From NCBI RefSeq assembly GCF_016545825.1, contig NC_052615.1, positions 29,633,088 through 29,697,087 on the forward strand: 64,000 bases of DNA, written 5' to 3'. Shown piece by piece: positions 1 through 11,589 of the stretch (its first letter is position 1; the number at the start of each line of letters is the position of its first letter). This DNA is from Eucalyptus grandis. Taxonomy: Eukaryota; Streptophyta; Magnoliopsida; Myrtales; Myrtaceae. Position numbers and translations under genes: made by a program. The notes beneath the pieces were generated by a model. The model did not search any database and was not told the DNA's origin. It was given only the letters and a program-made list of their open reading frames with translations.

Positions 1-2425
1 CTTCCATAACAGCACCGTGTGCTGTTGTTATTGTCCCAAACCAGCCACCATCTTGTGCCATGGCTGTGGGCCATCACTGTCCACAAGCCGCCATACACCG
101 TTGAAGAGCCGCACCACTTCGTCCGCGAGCCGTCCGCCCGTCGTTCTTTGCCAAATCAAAAACCACCTCCGTCGAGACCCATTTTTGCTGACCACCTCCG
201 TGACATTTTGGGTGTAACCATGAGTAGCCCTCGCCACCGCCATTGTGCTCATGTCGTCGGAATTGTCGTCGGGTGAGTCTAGCTCTTAATCATTTGATTA
301 GTGCCTAAACTTGCTTAGGATAGTGATTAGGTTTAAGACTGGTTTAGGTTAGCTTAAGCAGAGGTTAGTGATAATTTATAATAGTTAGATTAGTCTTAGA
401 ATGCATTAATATTAGTCTAATTAGTGAGATTAACATCATTGAGGATGGGTTGTTCGAAAACAGTGTCTGCTCTTCAGAACTAGTTCTTGGATACTTGCCG
501 TTTGCAAATTTTGTAGGTCGAAATTGGTTGAGAATTGGGAGCTGACGTCTTCTAAAGAAATGTTTTAAACATCCTCAACTACAATATATATTTTTTTCAA
601 TATTTTTAGGGACTCAAAAGTAGGAGATATCAGCTCCGTCATTTTCAAACAGAACTTTAGTTTTCGCTAGAACTGGTGACCTGTTAGGATTCTATGGGTT
701 TTTATCAACTCTTAGGTTTTGAATTTCCAAATGGTTTCTTCATAAAAGTTGTTTTTCACATTTTTATAATTTAACATACTCAAATTTCAAATCAAACGTA
801 TATGTTTTCGACCTTGAACCAAACTGATTTCGAAAAACAGACTTTCTAGAAACGAACCTAGTTTCTGGTGCTGGATTGAGTGATTTACTGGCCCGAATCT
901 AGAAGGATCTGGGTCTAGGTGTCTTCATAAAAAATGTTTGTTTCTGTGTCCTTTACAACATATTAAAATTTGGGAATTTTCTGAACTCAATTGGTTAGCT
1001 TTTTGGATTTAAATTTGGAGATATGTGAGTGGCCCAATTTTTGCCAATTATGACCGATTTAGTTTGGTGATGATTTTTGATACTTTGCTTGCTTTAATTA
1101 GTGTTTTTAATGACCTGTGAATTTAATTTATTAGTTATTTAATTTTGAAATTTCACTGTTCATGCGCACTGTTCACCCGAGTATGAAAAGTGATCTAAAT
1201 TCATGTGTGTTGATTTTATGAAGTGAATGGATGTGTAAATGCATGAGCATCCGCATGAGTTGGGTGATGTTTTGTGCAATTGTGTGGTGATTGGAAACTG
1301 TTGATATTTAATTAGAAAATACCGGGTGTCAGGTTTTGAACACCGAAAGTGTTTTAAAATACTATATCAAACAATTGGATTTTTTAAAAGAATAATATCA
1401 ATTTTCCTTGATTCGAATTGACTATGTACCCACATACAACTATTTTCCTGGATGTTTTTAATATGAAGGAAATAGGCCAAGATCAATATTTTAATTGAGG
1501 CACTTGAGTGCAATGCACGGTATCCTGAGCTGAAATTGAATGAATGCGTAAATGATATGAGATGCCGTCACGAGCTTTGGGATCGAACGATACTCCTTCG
1601 GGAATGCCCCAAGTCAATGGATGCCAGTTGCAGTGGAGGCTGGGATGATGCTTCTATATGGAATGCCGTCTAGATGTAGACGTTACTGTGGTCGATGGTG
1701 CGAGACGATGTCCGGCTACGCCGAAAGACCGCTAACTGTTGAGTCGGCCGTGGCATGTGGGTCGAAGTTAATTGGAACGCATGAGTGTTGAGATGGTTGG
1801 GCCTTATTATAGGGTAAAATTGTGTGGCATGGAATGTGACGTGTCACATCGATTTTACCTTATAATCGGGACCCGTGTAATTGATCGATATGTGCTGTGT
1901 GGCGCACTAATGTGCAAGAACACATGAGAATCATGACATCTTTGGTTCTAATCATGCATGAGTTGAACACACTGTTTATGGCACGTACGCATAAATTGAT
2001 AACGTGCAGGGTGTGCCAATGGCCAGGTGAGATCGCTTGTAACGCGATTCGTATGTGATTGATGAACTGCATCATCTAATAGCCATGTGCATTGCGTGTA
2101 TCATGATGAGTTATGATGTGCAGGGTATGGCATACCAAATAAGGTTGCATGCGAACCGACTATTGATTGTTGATTGTTAATCTTTGGTTTGTTTGTGGGA
2201 TGGTTTTGAAGAGATACCCCGAGTTGAGTTAGTGTACTAATCGGGGGACTAGGGGAAGGACTCGCTGAGATTTATATCTCACTGGTTATTGAATAACCAT
2301 TTTCAGGTCCCTAGTGTGAAGAACCCGGAGCTTGAAGCGGAACGGTTAGGAGCATAGGTGACTTAGTAGTCATTTATTAGATAGACTTTTGTATAAGCTT
2401 GAGGCTCGAGGTTCGAGGCGTGATA
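1..2425 (+). mobile_element. LTR-like tract, probably Ty3/gypsy (Tekay-type) LTR, 5' end outside the window
   Basis: No open frame of substance is present. The segment at 2216-2310 has the look of the 3' part of long plant gypsy LTRs: an ACTCGCTGAGATTTATATCTC stretch, then a pyrimidine run and a CAGGT junction-like motif. The tract ends GCGTGATA at 2425, directly followed by a sequence resembling a primer-binding site. The first 270 bases are GC-richer and their origin is unclear. The family assignment rests on recalled motif layout, not on an alignment. Confidence 0.4.
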
Positions 2426-2438
2426 GTATAAGAGCAGT
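2422..2438 (+). other. Degenerate tRNA-iMet-type primer-binding site
   Basis: The bases GTATAAGAGCAG resemble the common plant retrotransposon primer-binding site TGGTATCAGAGC, with a few mismatches. It could belong to the preceding LTR tract or to the copia element that follows; the sequence does not decide between them. Confidence 0.3.
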
Positions 2439-2559
2439 GAAGCTCTAATTTTGCTTCCGTTCTCCTCGTCTCGACTGCTACCAAGGATCTTCAATCCTAC
2501 GGAGAAGAGTTAACACTTCAGCAAAGGAATCAATTTTCGTTTCTTTTTAACCATGACCT

Positions 2560-3800
2560 AGAATTTACCTTCAGCCTCTGGCAAGCATCCACAAGAAACA
2601 AACCCAGCACAATCTCCAGAAAACTCAGATGTGCCTCTTGCTATTAATGTCACTAGACCCCAAGAACAAATTACTCGGGCCCAAGATATCCAAACTTTTT
2701 TGGCTTAGACAAATCTAGGGCAACCTATCTCGGGCCAACCCATTCCGGGCCAATCCATGATGGGCCGTCCTTACCAGTGGCTACCATTTTAGATGTAGCC
2801 CAACCTGTGGTTGTTTGGGTCAAGCCCAAGTGTATCATCGCTAGGGATTCAGGGCCAACGAGTTTCCCTCCAACCCGACGGTTGCCCACCAACCGTAAAC
2901 GGGGCAAGCAGTCATCAAGTTAGATCCAGCAAATACGAAACAGGTGACTGGATCAAACGAACTAGGTATTGGAGCGTATCCATATCCGACCATTTTAAAT
3001 GCGGGTTATGGAATTGGGTCAAATAATTTGAGTATGGGAACGGATCCCTACCTGGGATTTTCACCTGAATTTCTGCCTTATCCAGTAACGACTCTCACCA
3101 GAAGACCAGAACCCAGCGACCCTCTGTTTGTTTCCATCACTGACGGATTAGAGCTACGGCTAATCAACCAACAGCTGATCGGGCCAAAAACTACTCCAAA
3201 TGGTCGTAGGAGTTCTAGTGCGCACTGGTAACGAAGGATAAAGACGGGTTCCTCGATGGAACCGTTCCAATCCCTTTTGATGAACGCCTAGCCTGACATT
3301 GGAGGAAGTGCAATCAACTCGTCTGTACTTGGATCAGAAATTAGATATCCCTAGAAGTCGCGACCAGACTACAACCGATAGAGGATGCTCAAAATATGTG
3401 GGAAAACATCAAAGAGATGTACGGTAAACTGGATCGAGCGAAGATTTTTTCCCTCATGCAGGAATTCAGCGAGCTCAAACAAGGGAACACAATGGTCACG
3501 GCTTGCTTCAACAAGCTAACGTCACTGTGGAATGACCTAGAAGTGACTGAAGAAAAACTCTGAGAGACCAGAATCAACGCTTAAATAGTACAGATATCTA
3601 TCAAAGAAAGGGAGAAAGCGACACGTTTCCTGTTGATTTTGAACGAGTCTTATCTTACCTTTTGTTTGTAGATTCTCGCTATGGATCCAATACCGCCAAT
3701 TGGGCGGATTTTCAAGCTGGCTGCACAGGAGGAGAGCCAACGGCTCTCATCGCCGGAACACGCGAAGAGCAACGAAAGTATCGCTCTTGCAGCTCGCGGT
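2560..3800 (+). pseudogene. copia gag remnant
   Basis: A UBN2-type copia Gag can be followed through several frames. The clearest part is 3380-3562, encoding a stretch with MWENIKEMYG, KIFSLMQEFSELKQG and LTSLWNDLE, which are the conserved blocks of plant copia Gag. The chain is broken by stop codons after EEKL (3562) and elsewhere. A later Gag piece (about 3670-3720, DPIPPIGRIFKLAAQEE in frame) precedes the zinc-knuckle region. It would have formed the virus-like particle; it cannot do so now. Confidence 0.7.
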
Positions 3801-4059
3801 GAACGGCGAGACGGAGCCACTAGAACCCTAAATTGAGAAAGGGAGAAAAGAGGCACGCTAAGGTTCGGCAGAGGAGATACATGGACCCTTAAAAGAGATG
3901 GGAAGAACGTTCCAGATCGAGTGTGAGGATCAAACGGCTCACAGGGGTCCGAAATTATAAGTGGATCGGACGATGGACAAAGTCCGCGATTAAAGGGATG
4001 GACGGCTAGATCTTCGCCACATCATCAAGAAATTTTGGGCAAAATTTAAAAGGAAATGA

Positions 4060-4476
4060 TAAAATGTTTTGCGAATATTGCAAATGTTCTAACTATATGA
4101 TTGATAGCTATTGGAAATTACATGGAAAACTCGGAGAAAAAGGAAAAAAAATTGGCAGCTTACTAAGTCACTGAACCCACTGGCCAAAATGTTGACCAAC
4201 CTATTACATATGGACAATATCAACAGCCGATGCATGCATTGCAAAAATTGGATACTTCCAACAAAGGAGGGAGTTTTTTAGGTATCACATTGCTTGATTA
4301 ATTCCATTTCAAGAAAGGCATGTATTATTGATTCAGGGGCAAGCGATCATATTATATGTGACAAAGGATTTTTCTCGAGTATAAATGAAGGATTAAATTT
4401 TCTTGTTTTTATACAATTACCCAATGAAAATATCACTCATGTCAGTGTGACAGGAACAATCAATCTCAGTTCTTAG
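4060..4476 (+). pseudogene. copia zinc knuckle and aspartic protease remnant
   Basis: At 4064-4130 a degenerate CCHC knuckle reads CEYCKCSNYMIDSYWKLHG; the usual His and third Cys are replaced. The frame at 4294-4476 carries DSGASDH, the active-site motif of copia proteases, in the stretch CIIDSGASDHIICDKGFF. The frame ends in a stop at 4476, and the gap between the two pieces contains further stops. Confidence 0.8.
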
Positions 4477-4709
4477 ATTACTCTTCAAATGTCCTTTATG
4501 TCCCAAAGTTCTAATTTAATCTCATTTATGTGTTAAGAGTCTGCAAAGAAAATTCATGTCGGGTATTCTTCGATTCTGACACCTGTTTCTTTTAGGCCCT
4601 TTTGACTAGCAAACTGATGGGCTGGGGTAGTCTTTCTTAAGGACTATTTTTCTGGACAAGTTTTCCAAGTAATTTTGATTTATCCTACACTTCCTTAAAT
4701 AAGCTATCA

Positions 4710-5640
4710 TTGTGTAACTTGACTACCAATGATAAGAATTTCATTATGCATTTGAGAATGGGTCACAGTGCCTCCTTTTCTTGTCCTCAATGTCCCATAT
4801 GTCCTCTTGCAAAACAGTCCCGTACCCCATTTCCATCTGGTGGTACTCATGCTAGTGAAATCCTTTTGTTAATTCATGTGGATGTTTGGGGACCTTACCA
4901 TACGATAAATCGTGATGGGTCTCATTACTTCCTTACAATAGTAGACGATTATTCTCGTGTAACATTGATTTTTTTTATGCAGTCTAAAAGTCAAGCTTGC
5001 TCTCATTTAAAAACATTCATTGCACTATCCAAGAATCAATTCGGAAAATCCATTAAGCGGATTCGTATTGATAATGGGAGAGAATTCTTCAACCATGATT
5101 GTTCCCTGCTCTTTTCATCTCATGGCATTCAACATGAAAGTGCATGCGTTTATACGCCACAACAGAATGGAGTAGTTGAACGCAAACATCGCCACCTTTT
5201 GGAAGTTGCACGTGCCTTGAAATTCCAAGCATCAGTTCCAGAAGATTATTGGGGAGATCGTGTTATTACAACAGCTCAATTAATCAACCACATGCCCACT
5301 TGAATACTCAATGGGCGAACGCCTTTTGAACTACTATTTGGGAAGAAACCAGAGTTGAACCATCTCAAGGTTTTTGGATGTTTATGTTATGTCGTGATAG
5401 TGGGTCCTCGGGACAAGTTGAGTCCCTACGCTTGGCGTTGCATATTCATGGGATATCCCAACCTACAAAAAGGGTATCGGGTTCTTGAGCTATCTACGAA
5501 GGAATTCTTGGTAAGTAGAGATGTTGTCTTTCATGAGAACATATTTTCATTCAATGAGAAGACATCTCTAAAATTCAAGGATAATCACCAACCCTCGTGT
5601 CTTCTTATCTTACAAAGCATTGTCTGGAGATTCTAGCTAC
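4710..5640 (+). pseudogene. copia pre-integrase and integrase remnant
   Basis: The frame 4710-5303 begins with a GAG-pre-integrase zinc region (HLRMGH, then CPQCPICPLAKQ) and continues with the integrase core. The three catalytic acids are visible: D in HVDVWGP, D in RIDNGREF and E in NGVVERKH. A stop at 5303 interrupts it; the C-terminal part continues at 5355-5636 (HLKVFGCLCYV, KGYRVLEL, SRDVVFHE). The catalytic residues are still present despite the broken frame. Confidence 0.85.
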
Positions 5641-5876
5641 ATACCACTAGCGCCGTTGGCGAATGTTCCTTTTGCCCCTACACTTATTCCAGCAACAGCA
5701 CCTTCTTCGGATGAGAATTCAATCTCAGAAAGTATCTTGAGGAACTCATTAGAAGATCCTATTGTTGATGAGAAAATTTAGGATATCTCGCTAACACCCT
5801 CTAGTGAGACAATGTCTTCCCCTCCGAAATTCGATCCTCCAAGATGTTTTGGTCGGGCTACACGACCTCCAACCTA

Positions 5877-6720
5877 GACAGAGGATTATGTTTGTGCCAC
5901 TCTTAATTCACTAGGTATTCAATACCCAATCTCATCCTATATTTCCTTTCATAAACTATTACTGGAACATAGATGTTACATTAGTCGTCTATCAGAAGAT
6001 AAGGAACCGTCTAGCTATGATGAGGCGTCTACTGATCCACGATGACAAAAGGCCATGGGAGCAGAATTACAGGCACTGATTGAGAATCAAACGTGGGATC
6101 TTGTCTCGCTGCCACCTAATCATAAACCGATTGGCTACAAATAGGTTTACAAAATTAAATATCGTGCTGATGGCTCCATTGAATAGTACAAGGCACGATT
6201 GGTGGTCAAGGGCTTCACCCAACGAGAAGGTTTTGACTATCACGAAACATTCTCTCCTGTAGCCAAAGATGTCACAGTTCGTTCATTCTTGATAGTTGCT
6301 GCTATTCCTTATTGGCCTCTACATCAAATGGACATGCATAATGCTTTTCTTCACAGTGATTTAGACAAAGAAATCTATATGGATATTTCTCAGGGCTTAC
6401 AGAGATAGGGAGAGAATAAAGTATGTCGTCTCTGTAAATCCCTTTATGGGTTGAAACAACCATCCAGACAGTGGTACGCAAAATTTGCGTATGCTCTTGC
6501 AACAACAGGCTTCAAGCAGTCCAAACATGACTATGCTCTATTCACATGGACTAAAGGTATGTCATCTATATATTTGATGATATATGTCGATGACATTCTC
6601 ATTATAGTAAATGATAAAGTTGCCATAGATAGTTTCAAGGAATATTTGCATGCCACTTTCCACATTAAGGACCTAGGAGCACCTAAATAGTTCTTGGAAT
6701 CGAAATTGCCCGATTGACCA
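5877..6720 (+). pseudogene. copia reverse transcriptase, 5' part, split by an LTR insertion
   Basis: Blocks typical of the copia RVT_2 domain are seen in order: [65 protein letters not shown] and the catalytic YVDD (in IYVDDILI, near 6580). In-frame stops occur near 6045, 6143, 6186, 6408 and 6690. The domain is cut at 6726 by the solo LTR and continues on the far side at 9757. Confidence 0.85.
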
Positions 6721-6726
6721 AGGGAT

Positions 6727-9700
6727 TGTTGACACCTAAATTTTCGCCCAAAAATATTTCATCTCAAATTCTTGCATATAGATTATCTAGGTGTTTAGTA
6801 TAGTTTTTTTTTTTTTTTTTTTTTATTTAAATAAAAGATGTTTTTCCTTCAAAAAAATAAAAAATAAAAAATTAATTAAAAAGAGATTAAAAAAAAAAAG
6901 AAGAAAAAAAGTTGGGGCCAATGATCTAAATATGACTAGCCGAGCCCAAGAGGTCAGATTGGAATTAAAATGGCAAATTGGGGCCAAAATGCAATTTCCA
7001 AAAGTTGAGGGACCAATTCGCAAATTTTGCAAAATTTTGCCCGAACCCTTAAATCATCATCTTGGTCACCAATTAAGTTGAAATTGAACTTGGGCCAACT
7101 CGAATCAATCAAATTGGGTGAAAAGGACTAAATTTGCATTGAATTAGGTATTTTCGGATAAGAAAATGGCCAACTTTGAGGGACTTTCTTGCAAAATTGA
7201 GTGAGTACAATTGCAAAATCTGGCCAAGATCTTAAACTACTATATGTGAGTTTGCTAATTGATAAAAAAAAAAAACCACAGCCAAATTGATGGATTAAAG
7301 CACTAAAACGAGCTACCAAAACCCAGCCCACGGTTTGGTCAATTCGGAGCTGTTGAGTAAGCAACTTGATGGCCTCACCATATCCTCCTCAGCTGCCCAA
7401 CCAGCCCGATCTCTGCACGTGATGGAAGACCATTATTGGTACTGCAAGTGGACAAACATTGGTCACGGATAAGCTGTTGAAGGCACGGGAAAATCGCACC
7501 AAATCCGGACACTCAACAGCTGCAGAAGTCGAAAAATTGGCTTAAGTCAGAGAGTGGGTGAACTAGCTTATTTGGCAGGCTCGGTAGGTGGAAAAAAAGC
7601 TGACCAAGAGATTGATGAATTCAGGGGATAAGATCTACGAAGCAAGCCCTTTCGATGGACGAGAGAGAGGAGAGGAGAAGGAGAGGAGAGAGCTCACGGC
7701 CGTCCCCCAAACAGGTCCTCAGAAGCAACTCCAGAAAATCGAAAACCCAGAAATTTCAGATGAACCTTTAGAGAGAAAAGTGAAGTTTTCACAAACTTTC
7801 AGCCAAAATTAGCCAAAACCTTAAACTCGAGAGTGAAACTTCACTCAAAGATATTTTCATCCATAGGTCACACGTCCCAAATGGAGTTCGAGAAGGTCTC
7901 CTAAAGCCCCCCGAAAACCACCCTCCCAATAGGCCAAGAAAGTCCGAAAAATTTTCTAGGTGTTGAGCCTGGTCGGTCACAAGTGAAGGAAAGCGAGTGT
8001 TTTTTGAGCAAGTTGAGAGACAAATGAGGAAGGACATGACTTACAAGACAAACTAGAATACATATAGTTTGGGTTTGTTTGAATTTGGCCAACAAAAGAG
8101 GTCCTGAAGCTTGATTTTGGAGGTTAATAACAACCTTCGTTATCAATTCTTTCTTTGCAGATCTTGTTTTCCAGTTGAAGAAGCCAACTTCCACGTGCCT
8201 CCCGAGGATACGTTCTTGGTTTCCTCAGCCAAGAACCACTTGCAAAAGAAACTAGGAAGCAAGGTAAGTATCCTGTATTTTTGTTCGAGTTTGAACATGT
8301 TTTAGTAGTGAAAAATCAAGAGGAAAACTAGTCCAAGAAACTGATTTTAAGGCTGGAATTTTTCTAAGTGTTGAAATCTCTTCAAGAGTTTTGCATGTGT
8401 GCTTTTTGGAGAGGTTGTTTTGATGTATTCAGTTGGTTATTCTCTATGATGTTTGTTGCATTTGATAGCTCATGTTACCTACTTTCACTCAGATCAAGTA
8501 ATGTTTCCCTTAGATCTCGTATGTGATGGGTGTCGAGGCTTGAATATGAGCATGCAACATGTTTGCTTGACTTGGGTTCAAACCCAGATTTGCAAAATCA
8601 GCTCAAACCTGCATATTTGAGACCGATTTCAACTTAGTTCTTTTGTGTTTTAAGCTATGATTTCTATCTAATCTTGCTCCTTGCATGTGGTAGTATAATC
8701 TTGATACTTTAGTTTCACATGAGATTGCTTATGGGTTGAGATTGAAGGCCGCAAACATGGCCCGAGGAAGCTAGTTTGGGGTGATTTGATGCACGCTAAG
8801 TGTTCAACGAAATGCGCAAACCAAGTTTCGATCTTGAAACGGTTGATTTGAGCTCGGTTATTGTGATATTTATGTGCTGTGTTGTTCAATATTAGCATAT
8901 ATCGGTTTAGGAAATTATTATTTTTATTTAAAAAATAAATAAAAATCCAAAAATTTCAAAAAAATATAAAAGTGATAGATGGTATCAAATTAAGGCAAAA
9001 ATGGCATCTATGAAATTTTCCTAATTTTAAAAGGTCATTTTCCTAATTTAATGCTATTTTAGTATTTTATGATCATTTTTGTAAATAATCCATTTTGCAT
9101 AGATTAAAATTATCTAGAGTAATTTCATGCATATTTAAATTTCCATTTCGCTCACGGGGGTCCTGTCCCGGGGCGTGATAACAAGGCCATGTAATATTAT
9201 TTGCCCGACTTGTATCGGGTCTTTATTTTCCGTATTACTTTCAAGTCCTTTCAATTTCTTGGATGTTTATTTACCGTACCACTTTTCAATAATTTGAGTG
9301 TAAATTTCTTTTCTAAATTATGTTAGGATTAGTCTAGACATTAAAAAAGAAAAACCTACAAAAACATTTGCATGGACACTTAGCGGTTTCATAAAGATTA
9401 TAATTGGTAATCAAAATTGTGTGGCCATTTAGATTAAAACCTTCAAGTTTAGTGGTACCGCAAGGGCGCTAATAGAAACATTGGCGTAAACAAGTCCCCG
9501 TTCCTAGAAATCTCTGGTTGTGTAGGAATTGAGACAACACTCCCGTGTCTTGATTGGTTTCTAGCCAACCCCAATAAGCTAGTGGCGACTCCTAGAAATA
9601 CATAGGTTGTTAAGAACTAAAAAAAAATCCAACGTCGCGCAAAGTATGGACTTGGGAGAGCCCGCGCCTAGTCTAGGGCCGTTGATCCGCCTCTTTAGGC

Positions 9701-9756
9701 AAATACCCCTAAATCTTCTTTCTTTTCCCCCGGACGGAAGAAAAGAGGTCGTGACA
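6727..9756. mobile_element. Solo LTR (about 3.03 kb), Ty3/gypsy-like, nested in the copia element
   Basis: The segment starts TGTTGACACC and ends GGTCGTGACA (TG...CA). It is flanked by perfect 5-bp target duplications GGGAT at 6722-6726 and 9757-9761. Deleting it restores continuity of the host copia RT reading. No internal coding region lies inside, so it is a solo LTR left by LTR-LTR recombination, or a non-coding element of the same form. Its last 450 bp are related to fragments at 14,290-14,830 and 16,020-16,400. The TGTTGACACCTAAATTTT start is typical of Tat/Ogre-like gypsy LTRs as I recall them. Transcription direction was not determined. Confidence 0.88.
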
Positions 9757-9866
9757 GGGATTTCCCTGTTAGCGGAAGTTTATATTGGAAATTATATCAT
9801 AAGCAGGTCTATAAGGATGCAAGCCAGCTTTCATTCCCATTGAGCAGAACACTAAGTTGACTAAAT
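9757..9866 (+). pseudogene. copia reverse transcriptase, 3' piece after the LTR insertion
   Basis: After the second GGGAT the RT reading resumes with one frameshift: a KGIS-like block, then GCKPAFIPIEQNTKLT. This matches the region that normally follows the YVDD motif in copia RT. It ends where ACS intron 3 sequence begins, at about 9860-9870, with only the last 20-25 bases of that intron kept. Confidence 0.75.
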
Positions 9867-9888
9867 AAAACAAAATAATTTTTTGCAG

Positions 9889-10793
9889 ATTTGATCGAGA
9901 TTTGTGTTGGAGGACTGGAGCACGAGTTCTTTCCATGGTCTGTCACAGCTTTAACAATTTCAAGGTCACGAGGAAGGCTTTGGAAGATGCATACGCAAAA
10001 GCTGTTGAGGCGAACATCAACGTAAAAGGGTTGCTCATAACCGATCCATCAAACCCACTAGGGACCGTCTTAGACCGAGACAACGTTGAGAGAAGCCATG
10101 AGCTTCATCAACGAGAAGAACATCCACCTCATTTGCGATGAGATACATGCTGCTACAGTCTTACGTCAGCCGGATTTCATAAGCATCGCAGAGATAATCG
10201 AGGAAGATCAAGAATACTATCGCAACCTCATGCATATAATTTATAGCCTCTCAAAAGATATGGGTTTCCCTGGCTTCAGGGTTGGGATTGTGTATTCATA
10301 CAATGATGCCATGGTGGAGTGCCGCCGGAAGATGTCCAGCTTCGGTCTAGTATCCTCCCAAACTCAGTACCAAATTGCATCCATGTTATTGGACGATCAG
10401 TTCATCGGGAAATTCCTGTTGGAGAGTGCGGGGAGGTTAGCCACAAGGCATAAGGATTTCACTGACAGACTTCGTCAGTAGGCATCAAGTGCTTGAACGG
10501 CAATGCAGGTCTCTTGTTATGGATGGATTTGAGGCGGCTCCTGATGGAGAGCACCGTAGAGGCAGAGACGGCTCTGTGGCAGGTCATAATTAACGATGTC
10601 AAGCTCAATGTCTCACCGGGTTCTTCCTTTCACTGTTTAGAGCCAAGATGGTTCAGAGTTTGCATTGCCAACATGAATGAGAAGACCATGAAGGTCGCTT
10701 TAGCACAAATCCGAGAGTTTGTGCTGAGGAATGGCGATAAGCTGAACAGGAAGGAGAAGTGCTGGCAGAGCAACCTAAGGCTTAGAGTCCCGT
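9889..10793 (+). pseudogene. ACC synthase pseudogene, exon 4 only (unit 1, sense arm)
   Basis: The sequence from the exon 4 acceptor (TTTTTTGCAG, ending 9888) is closely similar to exon 4 of the two intact ACS genes, including the PLP-lysine block [14 protein letters not shown]. Exons 1-3 are absent and replaced by copia sequence. Lesions: a 1-bp insertion near 10,082 (GACAACGTT against GACACGTT) and a 1-bp deletion near 10,480 (CAGTAGG against CAGGTAGG). At about 10,790 the coding sequence stops matching and joins an inverted ACS 3' flank, so the last 30 or so residues, including the phosphorylated tail, are missing. It cannot encode an active enzyme. Confidence 0.93.
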
Positions 10794-10837
10794 TCTGCAC
10801 CCAGTAACAAGGTAATAGTCCTAAGCTACTTTTGAGC

Positions 10838-11062
10838 TTTTTTTATTTTTTATTTTGATAACCCGGACTCCCGCACTGGCCGCACTACAAGGGTCCAACC
10901 GGTCAAGCACCAACCGGAGGAGAACTAGCCCAGCTCCACAGACTAGCCTCCATGTAAGTCAAGGATATTGTAAGATGAAGGGCAGAGAGACTCGAATTTG
11001 GGTCAATCGCCCACAAGCCCGTGCACTTACCACTCCACCAACCCCATGGAGGCTTCTAGTTT
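10838..11062 (-). mobile_element. tRNA-derived SINE
   Basis: Read on the minus strand, this begins near 11,050 with a pol III A-box-like TGGTGGAGTGG and, about 35 bases on, a B-box-like ATTCGAGTC. It ends in an A-rich tail, seen as the T-rich tract at 10,838-10,855. Comparison with the same flank downstream of the intact ACS gene at 40,300-40,400 shows that this piece is an insertion. The ends and target duplication are blurred by T-rich sequence. Confidence 0.65.
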
Positions 11063-11213
11063 TTTTATTTTTCCTACCAAAAGAATGTTTGATCCTGTCT
11101 ACTAAGCACATAAGGATTCCAAATTCCCTATTTACATATGGACAGCTTTGAATTTAACAGGAAAAATGCAATAATTTTTCTTGTTTGTAGAATCACGCGA
11201 TTGTCGCCTTCAA

Positions 11214-11589
11214 GTTCTGGCTCGAACCAGTGGTGGTTGATGGGCGAGTGAGGGAACATGATGCACGGCGACCTCACCACATCGTCCATTCTTCGGAAGG
11301 AGATTCTGAACCTTAGGTGGCTCTGCCAGCACTTTTCCTTTCTATTCAGCTTATCGCCATTCCTCAGCACAAACTCTCGGATTCGTGTTAAGGCGACCTT
11401 CATGGTCTCCTCGTTCATGTTGGCAACGCAAACTCTGAACCATCCTGGCTCTGAACAGCGAAAGGAAGAACGTGGCGAGACATTAAGCTTGACATCGTTA
11501 ATTATGACTCGCCACAGAGCCGTCTCTGCCTCTACGGTGCTCTCCCTCAGGAACCCCCTCAAATCCATCCATAACAAGAGACCCGCATT
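11214..11589 (-). pseudogene. ACC synthase C-terminal fragment, inverted (unit 1, antisense arm)
   Basis: On the minus strand the piece starts at [12 protein letters not shown] and continues through the C-terminal part of exon 4 (GWFRVCVANMNEE, CWQSHLRF, FRRMDDVVRSPC). It has a small deletion near 11,230 that alters the extreme C terminus. The 3' flank of the gene follows from 11,213 down to about 10,795, with the SINE inside it. It lies tail-to-tail with the exon 4 pseudogene. Its left end in gene orientation (11,589) abuts a flank block that lies kilobases downstream of the intact genes, so it is a rearrangement product and not a gene. Confidence 0.9.

Larger units (their letters stand above)
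2440..9866 (+). mobile_element. Decayed Ty1/copia retrotransposon, interrupted by a solo LTR
   Basis: Gag, zinc knuckle, protease, integrase and reverse transcriptase remnants follow each other in copia order on the + strand between 2560 and 6720. The coding sequence stops at an inserted LTR (6727-9756) and resumes after it: bases 9762-9866 still encode a recognisable downstream RT stretch (GCKPAFIPIEQNTKLT, 9808-9855). Numerous stops and frameshifts make it non-functional. No 3' LTR was found, because the element runs directly into ACS sequence near 9860-9870, so the 3' part was lost in a rearrangement there. Confidence 0.85.
10502..11589. repeat. Imperfect inverted repeat of ACS exon 4 (two arms of about 290 bp)
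   Basis: The sense arm 10,502-10,793 and the antisense arm about 11,300-11,589 both represent the same 3' part of ACS exon 4, in opposite orientation and roughly nine-tenths identical by eye. The spacer of about 500 bp holds ACS 3' flank sequence and the SINE. A transcript across this interval could form a long imperfect hairpin. Confidence 0.85.

Noticed and set aside
6791..7081. Lys-rich 96-codon frame
   Set aside because: A product of a poly-T/poly-A tract within the solo LTR.
11128..11577. Minus-strand frame as an independent small ACS-like gene
   Set aside because: It lacks exons 1-3 and the PLP lysine, and starts in mid-exon. It is an inverted fragment of ACS exon 4 and its 3' flank.
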